Assembly: GCA_963703335.1 (NCBI GenBank)
Contig: OY969812.1
Coordinates: 2,108,001-2,172,000, forward strand
Origin: VRUE01 sp963703335
GTDB lineage: Bacteria > Actinomycetota > Thermoleophilia > Solirubrobacterales > 70-9
Reading direction: 5' to 3'
Length of the DNA stretch: 64,000 bases
Of the stretch, positions 38,479 to 48,399 are shown in pieces. The position numbers and the translations under genes were made by a program. Under the pieces are notes generated by a model that was not told where the DNA came from, did no database searches, and was given only the letters and a program-made list of their open reading frames with translations. The first letter of the stretch is position 1; every line of letters begins with the position of its first letter.

Positions 38479-40249
38479 ATGTCGAATTCCGACAACAGCG
38501 TTCCGCTGCAAGCATCGATCTCGGCGTTTGAGCTGACCACAGATACGGAGCCGGAGGCGAATCCGTATCCCTGGGATAAGCGCTCCCCAAAGGTGCAGAC
38601 CATCAGGGAGACGGGCGCCGTATACCTGTATGGCCCCGAGCTGGACATTGTCGACTCGCCGGAGTTCCAGCGCCTTGCAGGGAATCAAGCAGCTCGGCAC
38701 GAGCTACTTCGTGTTTCGAGGTGCGGTCCACACTCGTTTCGAGCACTCCTTGGGAACGCTGCAGAAGGCGGAGCAGATCATCCAAGCGGTCAACCGTGAG
38801 GATCGCAAGATCGACGCGGTCGGTCGACGGATTGCGCGCCTCGCGGCGCTGCTGCACGACCTCCCCCACGTGCCATTCGGTCACACGCTGGAGGATGAGT
38901 TCCGCCTGCTTGAGCGTCACGATGAGAATCGGGCAAGGCTGAAGGTGCTGCTCGAAGAGAGCCGGGTTGGGGAGGTCCTTTCCAGCGCCCTTCCCGGGGA
39001 CGAGTACCGGCTCCTTCGCCGGGTGCTTGGACTTGACCGCGATACACGCAAGGGAAACGCGTCCAAAAACAAGGACGAAGCGATCGCAAAGGCATTGGGT
39101 GAGTACACCTACGTTGCGGATATCGTCGCCAACACAGTTTGCGCGGACGCTCTCGACTACATAGTCCGAGATCTCAGCGCATGCGGGATGCCCGTTGCGA
39201 TCGGCGATCGATTCCTGGACTTCTTCGACATCACCCCCAACGATGCTCCGGTGCTGGCCAACCGCAACCGTATGGCCTTGCGCCTGGACAAGCGGGGGAT
39301 GCCTAGGCCAGATGTCGAGTCGGAGATCATCAAGCTGCTCACGTATCGCTACGAGCTGGCCGAGCGAGTCTTTTTCCACCACGCGAAGAACGCCGCTTCA
39401 GTGATGATCGGCGAGGCGGTTCGTTGCCTGGGCCTGGATAAGCACGACGCGAATTTCCACTGGCTCTCCGACGATCTGCTTTTGGCCGTGCTGGCCAATC
39501 CCAAAGTTGGGACTGCGCTGGGCCTGAAAATGTCCAAGAAAGACACGGGCCGACACGCCGTGGCAAGTGAGCTTGGCTCGCTAATTGGGCGCCGCCAGTT
39601 CTTCAAGCTGGCCTACCTCGGTGTTGCTGACGACGATGTCGACAGGCAGGCATACGACATCTATGAGAAGTGGGGAAAGCCAGAGGGACGCGCGGAACTT
39701 CAGGATGAGCTCGCGGCAAGAGCCGGCATCGAGGCTGGGCGGGTGCTGGTTCACCTCCCCAAACCGGACATGATGGCCAAGCTCGCCCAGGTTCGGGTCC
39801 TGCTGGATCAAGACACCGTCGTCACCTTCGAGGAGTGGGAGCGGCACCATGCCGGCCGCGTACAGGCCTTGAATCAGGCCCATGAACGTCTCTGGCGTGT
39901 CGCTGTGTACCTGCATCCAGAGGATCTCGCAGAGCCAGCAACCAGGCGGCTCGTCGGCAGTGCTGCACGCGATCTGCTGGGCATCCGATCTCGCTATGCC
40001 GAGCAGGAGGTAAATCAGCCCTACCTGGCGGCCGTATACGACTTGAACAAGGATCGCTGGCCGAATAGCGATCGGGAAGAGACGATCGAACAAGCCGCAG
40101 CCGCAGCGGCATCGGCGGTCAAGTCGAAGAGCCTGAAGACGGCGATCGAGCTGATCGAGCCATTCGCGCGCAAAAGCGAAGAGAATGCCGCACAGGAGGA
40201 GGGTCGCACGGGTGGACCCGAGAATCCCATCGGGCACCTGAGGACGTAG
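38479..40249 (+). pseudogene. HD-domain (SAMHD1/dGTPase-like) phosphohydrolase, frameshifted once
   Basis: ATG 38479 opens a frame encoding ETGAVYLYGPELDIVDSPEFQRL, then one extra G at about 38677 throws it out. The next frame continues at once with QGIKQLGTSYF, AVHTRFEHSLGT and RLAALLHDLPHVPFGH, the HD metal site of SAMHD1/YdhJ-like dNTP hydrolases, and runs to the TAG at 40249. Removing one base restores a single protein of about 589 aa with C-terminal AAAAAASAVKSKS region. The remaining frame shows no stop, so the lesion is recent or a sequencing error. Neighbouring codon use is less GC-biased than the upstream operon. The following ImmA-like gene starts on its last base. Confidence 0.75.
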
Positions 40250-40964
40250 TGTTGGATCACCCGCTGGGGATGCGGCGGCTGGCCGAGGTCGATTCGCTGG
40301 TCGGGCTAATTCGGGGTCCGCGAGTGGAGCGCTTCAGCATCGAGAAGGCAGCCTCCCGAGCTGAGGTTCCGATCGCTTTCCAGAAAATGCACTCGCGAGT
40401 CCACGGGCTGACGCTCCGTATGGTCAGGTCGTACTCAACCGCGACCTGCGTGGCGCCCAGGCGAACTTCACCTTTGCCCATGAGCTCGCTCACGTCCTGC
40501 GACGTCGTGGGCGCTTCGTGGGTCTACGCCCGAGCGAAGAGGAGTGGTTCGCTGATTGGTTTGCTCGCGAGATGTTGTTGCCACGTGCTTGGCTGACGCT
40601 GAATCTGAGTGGCCACGACCTGGCTGCCCTTCACATCGATCGAATGACTGCCGTCCTGCAGATGGCCGCGGTTGGGCGGGCGCCGTCGATCATGCGAATG
40701 GGGGACCGGGTTCTCTGCAGAGTCTGCGGCGTTCACCATCACCGCTGGGGCTGTGGCTGCTCGGCGGCGCGCAGCACGTCTGTCCTCGAACGGCGATTTC
40801 TGCCGGAGGCACCAAGCTTTGAGAAAGCATCGCCGCGTCCCTGGTCGCAGCTGTCGATGGGCCTGGACGGACGCTGCCAGCGATCAGGTTGCCAGGCTGC
40901 ACCGCGCCTGGTAGATCGAGAGGAAGCCGTTCTCGAAGCCGTTGCGCGCGGCGCGCAAGTATAG
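40249..40964 (+). pseudogene. ImmA/IrrE-family metallopeptidase, frameshifted once
   Basis: GTG 40249 overlaps the HD gene's stop by one base. The first frame encodes RVERFSIEKAASRAEVPIAF and VHGLTL, then one missing base near 40416 shifts to a frame encoding YGQVVLNRDLRGAQANF, the zinc motif FAHELAHVL, and EEWFADWFAREMLLP with the third-ligand Glu. This is the ImmA/IrrE layout. A Cys/His-rich tail CRVCGVHHHRWGCGC could be a small zinc ribbon. The frame ends at 40964, within the convergent cfa gene, so the true stop may be earlier. ImmA-type peptidases usually cleave a repressor; no HTH partner is adjacent. Confidence 0.68.
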
Positions 40965-42098
40965 GCGCCAGACGCGCACTCGTTCGGAGCCGGCCAGTCG
41001 CAGCGCCTCGTCGAGGTTTTTATCGAGCCGTCGTGCCCAGTGGCGCAGGGTCTCGGCGTAGTCGACGCCGTGCTCGGAGACGTGGCGGGTGACGAAGCCC
41101 GCCCGTTCCAATGCCAGCAGTACCCGCGAGAGGTGTAGCGGTTCGCCGTCGGGGAAGACGTAGCGCTCGGAGAAGGCGCCGGCGTCGGGATCGGTGTGGC
41201 GGAGGCGGGAGATTCCGTGGTTGAGTAGACGCCCGCCCGGCTCCAGCAGCCCGGCCAGCGTGCGGGCGTAGACGTCGATCTGCTCCTCGCCCACGTGCTC
41301 GACCATGCCGATCGAGGCGATCGCGTCGAAGCGCTCGCCGCTTGCGGCGAGGTCGCGGTAGTCCATGATGCGAACCTCGACCCTGTCCGCGACGCCGGCC
41401 TCCTCGGCCCGCTGCCGCGCTCGCTCGGCTTGAGGAGGCGAGAGGGTGATGCCGAGGACGCTGGCGCCGTACTTGGTCGCGGCGCGCAGGGGGAAGGCGC
41501 CCCAGCCGCAGCCGACGTCGAGGACCCGCTCACCCTCTTGCAGCGCCAGCTTGCGCGCCACGGTGTCGAGCTTCTCTTCCTGGGCCTGCTCCAGGGTCTC
41601 GGCCCCCTCGGAGAAGAAGGCGCAGCTGTAGGTCATCGACTCGTCGAGGAAGAGGGCGAAGAAGTCATTGGAGACGTCGTAGTGATGGCGTACCGCCTTG
41701 GCGTCGCGCTCCTTGCTGTGGCGGCGGCCGCTGAGGACGAGCTCGGCATCGGGCCTGCGGGGTGGCCTTTGGATTCCGGCGGCGCGCACAGCGCCCAGTA
41801 GCAGGCGGCGCTTGTCGGCGCCGTCCAGCCGCGGCGGCTGCCAGCTGTCGAGCAGCTCGATCACCGCGTCGATGTCGTCGACCTCGATGTCGCCGCTCAC
41901 GTAGGCGCGGCCGAGGCCGAGCTGTCCGGGTGCGCGCAGTGCGTGAGCAGCGGCCCGGGGCGAGCGTACGTAGAAGGTTGGTCCGGCACCGTCCGTCGAC
42001 GCCAGTCTGGTCCCGTCCCAGAACTCGACCGCGAAAGGGCGCTTGGGAATTCGCGCTTCGATCTCGCGGCGTAGGGGAGCGGTGCTGGAGAACGCCAA
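40884..42098 (-). CDS. cfa: Cyclopropane-fatty-acyl-phospholipid synthase family protein
   Basis: 404 aa, TTG start. Short N-terminal domain, then the SAM-dependent methyltransferase: HHYDVSNDFFALFLDESMTYSCAFF (CFA signature), VLDVGCGWGAFPLRAATKYG (SAM-binding motif I), LSPPQAERAR and FDAIASIGMVEHVGEE with the catalytic Glu. Adds a methylene or methyl group to unsaturated acyl chains of membrane lipids. The neighbouring divergent desaturase gene, 52 bp away, supplies double bonds, so the pair is a lipid-modification unit. Confidence 0.93.
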   Translation of the reverse strand: MAFSSTAPLRREIEARIPKRPFAVEFWDGTRLASTDGAGPTFYVRSPRAAAHALRAPGQLGLGRAYVSGDIEVDDIDAVIELLDSWQPPRLDGADKRRLLLGAVRAAGIQRPPRRPDAELVLSGRRHSKERDAKAVRHHYDVSNDFFALFLDESMTYSCAFFSEGAETLEQAQEEKLDTVARKLALQEGERVLDVGCGWGAFPLRAATKYGASVLGITLSPPQAERARQRAEEAGVADRVEVRIMDYRDLAASGERFDAIASIGMVEHVGEEQIDVYARTLAGLLEPGGRLLNHGISRLRHTDPDAGAFSERYVFPDGEPLHLSRVLLALERAGFVTRHVSEHGVDYAETLRHWARRLDKNLDEALRLAGSERVRVWRLYLRAARNGFENGFLSIYQARCSLAT

Positions 42099-42150
42099 GG
42101 ACGCGATTTTACCTTTCCCGGACCCTCAGACCTTATGATCGCCACTCCGA

Positions 42151-43077
42151 ATGGAAAGCAGCAGCGTTCTCCCCTCAGATATTCAGCCGGTCGCTAACGA
42201 GACCCGTGACCGGATCATCACCGGCCTGGTCACGTTGCTCCCGTTCGTGGCAATCGGCCTCGCTGGCTGGCAGGTCTGGGGCAAGGCCCTGCATTGGAGT
42301 GACGTCCTCCTCTTTCTCGGCATGTACTTCTTCACCGGGATGGGGATCACAGTCGGTTTCCATCGCCACCTCACCCACCGCAGCTTCAAGGCAAAGAAGT
42401 GGCTGCATGGCCTGCTCGCGATCCTCGGCTCGGCGGCGATCGAGGGCCCGGTGATCTCCTGGGTCGCCGACCACCGCAAGCACCACGCTTTCTCCGACGA
42501 AGAGGGGGACCCGCACAGCCCCCACGTCGATCACGGCCACGGCTGGTCAGGTGCCATGCGCGGCCTCTTCCACGCTCACATGGGCTGGCTCTTCATCCAC
42601 ACCCAGCGCGGCAACAAGGAACGTTTCGCGCCGGACCTGATCAAAGACCCGGTGATCAACTGGGTCGACCGGACCTTTCTCTACTGGGCGATCGGCGGTC
42701 TCCTGCTTCCCTTCGCGCTCGGCTGGATTATCGGCGGCACGCTCTTCGCGGCGCTCACCGGCCTGCTCTGGGGCGGCCTCGTGCGCGTTTTCGTCCTGCA
42801 CCACTTCACCTACAGCATCAACTCGCTCTGCCACGTTTTCGGCAACCGCGACTTCGAGACGGCCGACGAGTCACGCAACCTCGCCTTGATCGCGATCCCG
42901 ACCTTCGGCGAGGCCTGGCACAACAACCACCACGCCTTCCCCACCTCGGCCACGCACGGCCTCGGCCGCTGGCAGTTCGACCCCTCAGCGCTAGTAATCG
43001 ATTCGCTGGAGAAGGTCGGCCTGGTTTGGGACGTCGTTCGCGTCCCCCCCGAGCGCATGGCTTCTAAGGCCGCCTGA
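42151..43077 (+). CDS. Acyl-CoA/fatty-acid desaturase (delta-9 type)
   Basis: 308 aa with four membrane helices and the three histidine boxes of membrane desaturases: HRHLTH, HRKHH and HNNHH, plus the extra conserved TVGFHRHLTHRSFKAKKWL context. A di-iron site inserts a cis double bond into acyl chains with O2 and electrons from a ferredoxin. Divergent from cfa. The last 14 bases form an inverted repeat with the end of the convergent membrane-protein gene. Confidence 0.94.
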   Translation: MESSSVLPSDIQPVANETRDRIITGLVTLLPFVAIGLAGWQVWGKALHWSDVLLFLGMYFFTGMGITVGFHRHLTHRSFKAKKWLHGLLAILGSAAIEGPVISWVADHRKHHAFSDEEGDPHSPHVDHGHGWSGAMRGLFHAHMGWLFIHTQRGNKERFAPDLIKDPVINWVDRTFLYWAIGGLLLPFALGWIIGGTLFAALTGLLWGGLVRVFVLHHFTYSINSLCHVFGNRDFETADESRNLALIAIPTFGEAWHNNHHAFPTSATHGLGRWQFDPSALVIDSLEKVGLVWDVVRVPPERMASKAA

Positions 43078-43164
43078 CCGGCGCATATCGGCGTCCTCGC
43101 TCGCTCGCGTGCAGAGCACGCCACGCTCCCTGCGTCCTTGATCTGCTTGATCAGGCGGCCTTAG
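43064..43164. terminator. 14-bp inverted repeat spanning two convergent stops
   Basis: CTAAGGCCGCCTGA (43064-43077) and its exact complement (43151-43164) flank 73 bp. The left arm holds the TGA of the desaturase gene; the right arm holds the TAA of the minus-strand gene. A long-loop bidirectional terminator, or the trace of a local inverted duplication. Confidence 0.45.
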
Positions 43165-45557
43165 GGAACTTCATTGGACTCGTACCAATCGACCCACCCT
43201 CCGCAGGCCCCGCTCAATGGCACGATGCGATGCGGCTTTGCCGGTACGGCGACCAGCTCGCCGAGGGTGGCCTTGCCCGAGTAGCCCGTCAGGCGCTGAA
43301 GCGTGCTCGGCTCCGCGGCGGTGACCGTGAAGCGGATCGGCGTGTTGTCGCCGCGGATCTCGCCGGAGGGCCAGAACTGGCCCTCGTTGGCGAGGCTGAT
43401 CGTGTTCGGCCGCTGGCCGTCGAGCGCAGCCGGTAGCGATTGGCGGAAGCCGGGAGCCGCCAGGGTCAGGTCGAAGGGGGAGAAGTACTGGACCGAGAGG
43501 CGCCAGGGGCCGCTAGGCAGGCGCAGTGACTGGTTAGTGCTCTCGCCGGGTTCCAGGCTGGTCCCCGGGCGCCAGCGGCCCTTGCCCCCGATCACGACAT
43601 CGGCGAAGAGCGAGGCACGGCCCGGATTGGCGGTGAGGATGCGGATCTCCGGCGAGGCGCAACTGGCGTGTGCGGCCGGCTCGGTCCCCTCGAGCAGCAC
43701 GTGGCGATTCTTGGGCGGCGTCCCGGTGCGCTTCCAGAGGATGTAGGACGGGGTCGCGGCGACTCGCTTGAAGCCGGAGGGCGCTTCGCTGTTCCAGGCG
43801 GCATGGCCGGTGATCACGTAGGGAAGGCGATCGAGCGTGCCGTGCGAGAAGGAGTCGAAGTCGATCGGGCTGTAGGCGTCACCGGTGTCGAATGGCTTTT
43901 CGGGGCTGGGGGAGACGTCTGCGTCCGGGAACTCGACCAGCGGCACGTGCGTATCGGCCCCCATCAGCTCATAGGCGGCGTAGCGGTCTTGACCCGCATA
44001 GAGAACCGGTTCACCGCGCAGGATTGGCATGAACGCCCCCAGCTCAGACCCATGCCCCGGCGGCCCCACCGGCGCATCGCGCAACACCAACCAGCTCGAG
44101 TACAAGGTCCCCCCCATAAACGCCACCGCCAGCACAGCCCAAACGATCCGCGCTCCAGGGGCTGACTTCGTGTTTGGTTCCGCTATCCGGGACGAAACGC
44201 GAACTCGGCGGAGGGTGGACTCGTAGAGCAGCGGCCGGATCGCGATCAGCATCGCCAGCGGAGCGGCGATCATCAGCGCCTTGGCTTGGGAGTACTCGCC
44301 GCTGCCGGCGAGGGCGGCGAGATAGAGGAGGGTGCAGGCGCCGAAAGCGACCGGCACCGCATAGTCGCGCCGCCGCAGCCACCAGACGCCGCCGACCAGG
44401 ACGGCGATCGCCGCGATCGTCGTTGTCAGCCCCGTCAGCTGGGCGCCCCCGGCGGAGTTGAGCCGGTAGTTGGACGTCGGCCAGATGCCGAGCGTCTCGA
44501 TTGGCGAGACGGGGCCGTAGGTGTTCGTGCCAGCGACTCTGTTGAAGCCGTGGATGAAGGCGTAGGGGCCGACGACTGTGAGCACCGCCAGGGCACCCAG
44601 CCCGCCAACGATCAGCAGGGTGGCCGGTTGGCGCAGAGTTTTCAACCAGGCCCGTGGCGCCAGAGCGCGCCGCAACTGCGGCACCGTGAATGCCCAGAGA
44701 ATGAAGATCAGCAGCGGCCAGGCGAGCCCGGCAAAGCTGTAGGAGAAGAAGATCCCGGTGGCCAGCGTCAGCCCGACGATCGCTGAGCCGACCGGGGGTG
44801 GGCCTGCCCTTGGTCCGTCACTGTCAGCAGCTCGGCGCCGCCGGTCGAGATCGAAGAGGAAGACCGCGAAAGCCAGGACGAAGAGCGCCTCGCCGGTCTC
44901 CTTGAAGGCGCCCTGGGCGAAATAGGAGGCTCCGAGGTAGGGGATCGCGACGAGCACCGCCGCAAGCACTCGCCGTGCCGGCCCGAGGTCCTCGACCGCG
45001 ACCAGCGCGGTCAGCGCCGTGAGGATGCCGATCGCGAAGATCTCGCCGACGAAGGCTTGGCCGAGGCCGATCCCCGGCACGGCCGCGACCGTCGCCGCCA
45101 GCGCGTGTGGTCCCAGCGGATAGCCGGCTTCGGGCGCCGGCCCGAGGCCGCTGCGCAACCACTCCGCCCAGGCGAGGTGCAGGCCAAGGTCGTTGTTGAA
45201 GCCGACGCCGATGATCCCCCAGCGACCGCTGATCGCGAACGGGATCGAAAAGGCAAGTGCAACGAGCACGGCGACGGGCAGTCCCACGCGCAGCGACGGG
45301 GAAGCGGGCCCGTGACGAGGTGCTCGCCAGACCAAAACCGCAGCGACGAGGGAAACGGCAACCAGGCCGATGGCGGCGCTGGTCGCGTGGCCGGGCGCCC
45401 TGGCGAGGAAGCCGGTCACCGTCAGCACCGCCCCGAAGCCGACCGCGGGCGCCAGCCATCCGCGCGAATCTCCCGCGCCGGTGAAGCCGAGGATCGCCCG
45501 TCCCAGCAGCAGCGAGACGGCGCAGATCAGCGCCGCCGAGGCGTAGGTCCCGATCAT
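43161..45557 (-). CDS. Large polytopic membrane protein with C-terminal soluble domain
   Basis: 798 aa. Roughly the first 480 residues hold 11-13 hydrophobic helices, with an Asp-containing loop after the early helices (VGFNNDLGLHLAWAEWL) reminiscent of GT-C glycosyltransferase or DUF6541-type proteins. Residues ~500-798 form a soluble, beta-rich domain (CASPEIRILTANPGRASLFADVV, SVQYFSPFDLTLAAPGF). It may assemble or modify cell-envelope glycans, but this is inference from topology. Starts ATG 45557, divergent from nothing close; convergent with the desaturase gene. Confidence 0.72.
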   Translation of the reverse strand: MIGTYASAALICAVSLLLGRAILGFTGAGDSRGWLAPAVGFGAVLTVTGFLARAPGHATSAAIGLVAVSLVAAVLVWRAPRHGPASPSLRVGLPVAVLVALAFSIPFAISGRWGIIGVGFNNDLGLHLAWAEWLRSGLGPAPEAGYPLGPHALAATVAAVPGIGLGQAFVGEIFAIGILTALTALVAVEDLGPARRVLAAVLVAIPYLGASYFAQGAFKETGEALFVLAFAVFLFDLDRRRRAADSDGPRAGPPPVGSAIVGLTLATGIFFSYSFAGLAWPLLIFILWAFTVPQLRRALAPRAWLKTLRQPATLLIVGGLGALAVLTVVGPYAFIHGFNRVAGTNTYGPVSPIETLGIWPTSNYRLNSAGGAQLTGLTTTIAAIAVLVGGVWWLRRRDYAVPVAFGACTLLYLAALAGSGEYSQAKALMIAAPLAMLIAIRPLLYESTLRRVRVSSRIAEPNTKSAPGARIVWAVLAVAFMGGTLYSSWLVLRDAPVGPPGHGSELGAFMPILRGEPVLYAGQDRYAAYELMGADTHVPLVEFPDADVSPSPEKPFDTGDAYSPIDFDSFSHGTLDRLPYVITGHAAWNSEAPSGFKRVAATPSYILWKRTGTPPKNRHVLLEGTEPAAHASCASPEIRILTANPGRASLFADVVIGGKGRWRPGTSLEPGESTNQSLRLPSGPWRLSVQYFSPFDLTLAAPGFRQSLPAALDGQRPNTISLANEGQFWPSGEIRGDNTPIRFTVTAAEPSTLQRLTGYSGKATLGELVAVPAKPHRIVPLSGACGGWVDWYESNEVP

Positions 45558-45603
45558 CAGGGGCGGAAACTATGGCAGCGAGGGCCGCCGACGCCGCCTC
45601 GGC

Positions 45604-46314
45604 TCAATACTTCTCCGCCGCGCGCTCCAGGGCCGCGCGCAAGTTCTCGCCGCGAAGCGGCTCACCGTGCCCAGTGCAGACGACCGCCGGTTCCAGCGCC
45701 GCCAGCTTGCGCACCGACTCCTTGGCCTTGGCGTGGTCCCAGTTCCAGGCGGGATGGGGGACGCTCGCCTCACCGGGCGGGAGAGCCCGACCCATCTTGG
45801 CCGAGTCCATCAGGTAGATCACGTCGCTGACGATCGCGACTCGATCGCTCTCGCGCCAGAGGCCGATCAATCCGCGGGCGTGGCCAGGGAAATGGAGGAC
45901 GCGAAAGCCCCCGACCTCGTTGCCCTCGGAGACCGTTCCGTCGATCTTCACCGCACCGTCGTCCCAGCGCCGCAGCAGCAGCGGGTAGAGCCAGCGCGCC
46001 GGGGCGGGCAAGGTCGAGATTTCCATGTAGGGAGCGATGGCGGCATCGCTTTCGGCGTCGGCGACGTCGTCGGAATGACAGTGGACGGGCACCCCCAGCG
46101 AGGGCGCCGTGCCGCGGTGGTCGGCGTGGGCGTGCCCGAGCACGATCCGCTTCAACCCGCCGAGCTCGTCGGCCGCAGCGCGCGCCTTCTTCACCATCGC
46201 CTTGGTGCCGGCGTCGAACTGCACCACCCCGTCCCCGTCCTCGAGGAAGTAGATGTTCATCGACTTGCGGGCATCCCCCCGCAGCAGCCAGACTCCGTCG
46301 GCAACCTTCTCCAT
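45604..46314 (-). CDS. MBL-fold metallo-hydrolase
   Basis: 236 aa. Metal site GHAHADHRG (HxHxDH), a later His in FPGHARGLIG, an Asp in IVSDVIYL and CTGHGEPL. Compact, without the C-terminal domain seen in the 11084 protein, so of the glyoxalase-II-like or quorum-lactonase-like subgroup. Substrate unknown. It lies 46 bp upstream of the large membrane protein gene on the same strand, so the two may be co-transcribed. Confidence 0.87.
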   Translation of the reverse strand: MEKVADGVWLLRGDARKSMNIYFLEDGDGVVQFDAGTKAMVKKARAAADELGGLKRIVLGHAHADHRGTAPSLGVPVHCHSDDVADAESDAAIAPYMEISTLPAPARWLYPLLLRRWDDGAVKIDGTVSEGNEVGGFRVLHFPGHARGLIGLWRESDRVAIVSDVIYLMDSAKMGRALPPGEASVPHPAWNWDHAKAKESVRKLAALEPAVVCTGHGEPLRGENLRAALERAAEKY

Positions 46315-46353
46315 GATGAGATCAGCCTAATGCCCATTATTTGGAAGGTGGGA

Positions 46354-46482
46354 ATGGCGGTGCTGATCGCCTGCCTGATCGCCTCAATGGCGATCGCGAT
46401 CGTTCGCCTGGCGACGACCCCCACCGAAGTCATCGGCGACGGCTTCCGCGGTCTCCCGGTTCGCGCCCACGACTCCCGTTAG
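46354..46482 (+). CDS. Small single-helix membrane protein, unknown
   Basis: 42 aa from ATG 46354 with GGAAGG 5 nt upstream; an in-frame ATG at 46330 would give 50 aa. One transmembrane helix (AVLIACLIASMAIAIVRLA) followed by a short polar tail ending HDSR. Divergent from the MBL gene and 39 bp ahead of the universal stress gene. No family recognised. Confidence 0.5.
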   Translation: MAVLIACLIASMAIAIVRLATTPTEVIGDGFRGLPVRAHDSR

Positions 46483-46521
46483 TATCGGCCGCGTTCAGCG
46501 ACCGAGCAGAGGAGGGGCGGC

Positions 46522-46965
46522 GTGTTCACTCGCATTGTGGTTGGAACCGACGGGTCGGATACGGCTGCCGAGGCGGTCCGTCAGGCTGTTGACCTGGCCA
46601 AACTCGCTAACGCCCAGCTCAGCATTGTCAGCGCCTACCAGCCAGTTTCGAAGCGCCAGGTCGAAGGCGAGAAGGAAGGCGCCCCAGCGGATGTCCAGTA
46701 CGAGATCGGCCCGCGCGAGGACGTCAATCTGGTCCTCGACGCTGCCGCTGCCTCAGCCCGCAAAGAGGGGATCGAGGTGCAGACCCACCCGGTCGAGGCA
46801 GACCCCGCCGAGGCGATCCTCAACGTCGCCGAAAAAACCGATGCCGACCTGATCGTGGTCGGCAACAAGGGCATGACCGGAGCGCGTCGCTTCCTGCTGG
46901 GCAGCGTTCCCAACAACGTCTCCCATCACGCTCCTTGCAGCGTGATCATCGTCCGCACGACCTAG
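46522..46965 (+). CDS. Universal stress protein (UspA family)
   Basis: 147 aa. N-terminal strand RIVVGTDGSDTAAEAVRQAV with the ATP-site Asp, and the C-terminal nucleotide motif VVGNKGMTGARRFLLGSVPNNV (Gx2Gx9G(S/T)). Cytosolic ATP-binding stress protein. GTG start with GGAGGGGCGGC upstream. Its stop shares the palindrome CTAG with the stop of the convergent subtilase gene. Confidence 0.93.
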   Translation: MFTRIVVGTDGSDTAAEAVRQAVDLAKLANAQLSIVSAYQPVSKRQVEGEKEGAPADVQYEIGPREDVNLVLDAAAASARKEGIEVQTHPVEADPAEAILNVAEKTDADLIVVGNKGMTGARRFLLGSVPNNVSHHAPCSVIIVRTT

Positions 46966-48305
46966 CCGGCGGCTTCGGTTGCCAGCCCGGCGTCGACCAG
47001 GCCGGCCCCTTGGCGGGTTTCGGGCTGACCCAGGTCGCGTGCGGTCCGGCGCAGGCGCTGGGTGACCGCGACCACACGGCCCTGTTTCCGCTTGCGTTCA
47101 ACCGTGCCGCTGGCGAGCACCATCGCCGCGACGCCGGAGACGTGGGCAGCTGACATCGAGGTGCCGATGTAGTTGCCGGGCTCGGCGAAGCGTCGGGTCG
47201 TACCCGCTTTCAGGGTCACCTGGAAGATCGAGCCGGTCGAGATCGAGGGACAGCCCGGCGCGGCAGGGCCGCCTCCCGGGGCGAGGAGATCGACATCACG
47301 ACCGGCCAGCGAGTAGCCGCCGAGGCAGCCACCCTCGGTGCTGCCGCCAACCCCGATCACGTGGGGGCTGGTCGCCGGCGGCGCAACGCAGCCCTCGGAG
47401 CCGAGATTGCCAACCGAGGCGACCGCGATCGCACCGCGGCGGTAAGCCTGGCGCAGCGCTTCATCGACGCTGGGCACGTCGCGCCCGCAGCCGAAGTTGA
47501 AGCTCATGTTGATCACGTCGGCTCCGTTGGTGACGGCGAAGCGGATGCCCTTGGCAATCTCGTCGGCACGGCCACGACCCTGGGCGTCGAGCACCCGCAC
47601 CGGCATCAGCTTTGCCCGGAAGGCGAGACCGGTAAGGCCGATCCCGTTGTTTGTCTTCTCGGCGATCGTGCCCGCGATGTGGGTGCCGTGGCCGTTTTCG
47701 TCGAGCGGGAGGTGGTCGTCGTCGACGAAGTCGTAGCCCTTGACGAATTGCCCGTTGGTGAAGTCGGGGCTGCGGCGGAAGCGCTTGCCCTCGGCGCGGT
47801 AGGCGATCCCGGTGTCCAGCACGGCAACAGTGATTCCCTCGGCGCCTGGATGACCGGCCGCTTCGAGGTGTTCCCACGCGCCCACCGCGTCGATGCCACC
47901 CGGTGAGACCGGAAGCAGCGGGGTGCCCTCCCCCTCCCAGGGCAGGAAGTTCCATTGCTTCGTCACCCAGCCGCCGGGCGGCCCCGGCGGTCCGCTAATT
48001 GGCCCGGGGTCGTTTGGCACCGGGCTTGTGGTCTCCTCCGGCGTAGCCGACGCGGTCGCGATGAAGTTCGGCGCCGCGTAGGAGACTCTCGACTCGCTGC
48101 GCAGTGTGGCCACCGCTCGGCGGACGCTCGTCCCTTCCGGGAGGGTCACGGTGCGCGCCGTTTCGGCTCCGTCGAGCTTGACAATCAACTGACGGGGTGC
48201 GAAGCCGTGCGCCGCGGAAACCCCCACGGCGGCGGACGCCTGCGCAGGGGCCAGGGCAAGGGCTGTGAGCAGGGTCGCAGCGGGGGTCGAAAGGAGTCGA
48301 TTCAT
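46962..48305 (-). CDS. Secreted subtilisin-like serine protease (S8)
   Basis: 447 aa. Sec signal (TLLTALALAPAQASA), short inhibitor-like propeptide (PRQLIVKLDGAE...SRVSYAAPNFIA), then the catalytic domain: Asp in VAVLDTGIAY, His in ENGHGTHIAG, oxyanion Asn in VASVGNLGSEG and Ser in GTSMSAAHVSG. A Pro/Gly linker separates propeptide and domain. Extracellular protein degradation. The gene has no downstream partner on its strand; it faces the usp gene. Confidence 0.94.
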   Translation of the reverse strand: MNRLLSTPAATLLTALALAPAQASAAVGVSAAHGFAPRQLIVKLDGAETARTVTLPEGTSVRRAVATLRSESRVSYAAPNFIATASATPEETTSPVPNDPGPISGPPGPPGGWVTKQWNFLPWEGEGTPLLPVSPGGIDAVGAWEHLEAAGHPGAEGITVAVLDTGIAYRAEGKRFRRSPDFTNGQFVKGYDFVDDDHLPLDENGHGTHIAGTIAEKTNNGIGLTGLAFRAKLMPVRVLDAQGRGRADEIAKGIRFAVTNGADVINMSFNFGCGRDVPSVDEALRQAYRRGAIAVASVGNLGSEGCVAPPATSPHVIGVGGSTEGGCLGGYSLAGRDVDLLAPGGGPAAPGCPSISTGSIFQVTLKAGTTRRFAEPGNYIGTSMSAAHVSGVAAMVLASGTVERKRKQGRVVAVTQRLRRTARDLGQPETRQGAGLVDAGLATEAAG

Positions 48306-48399
48306 CTTGCTTCTGCGCGCGCAAATCCCTGCATTCGTGCGAGCTCCCCCCTAACACCGGACCGCCAGCGAAGTTGTAGTGCCACATACTCCCGTATGC

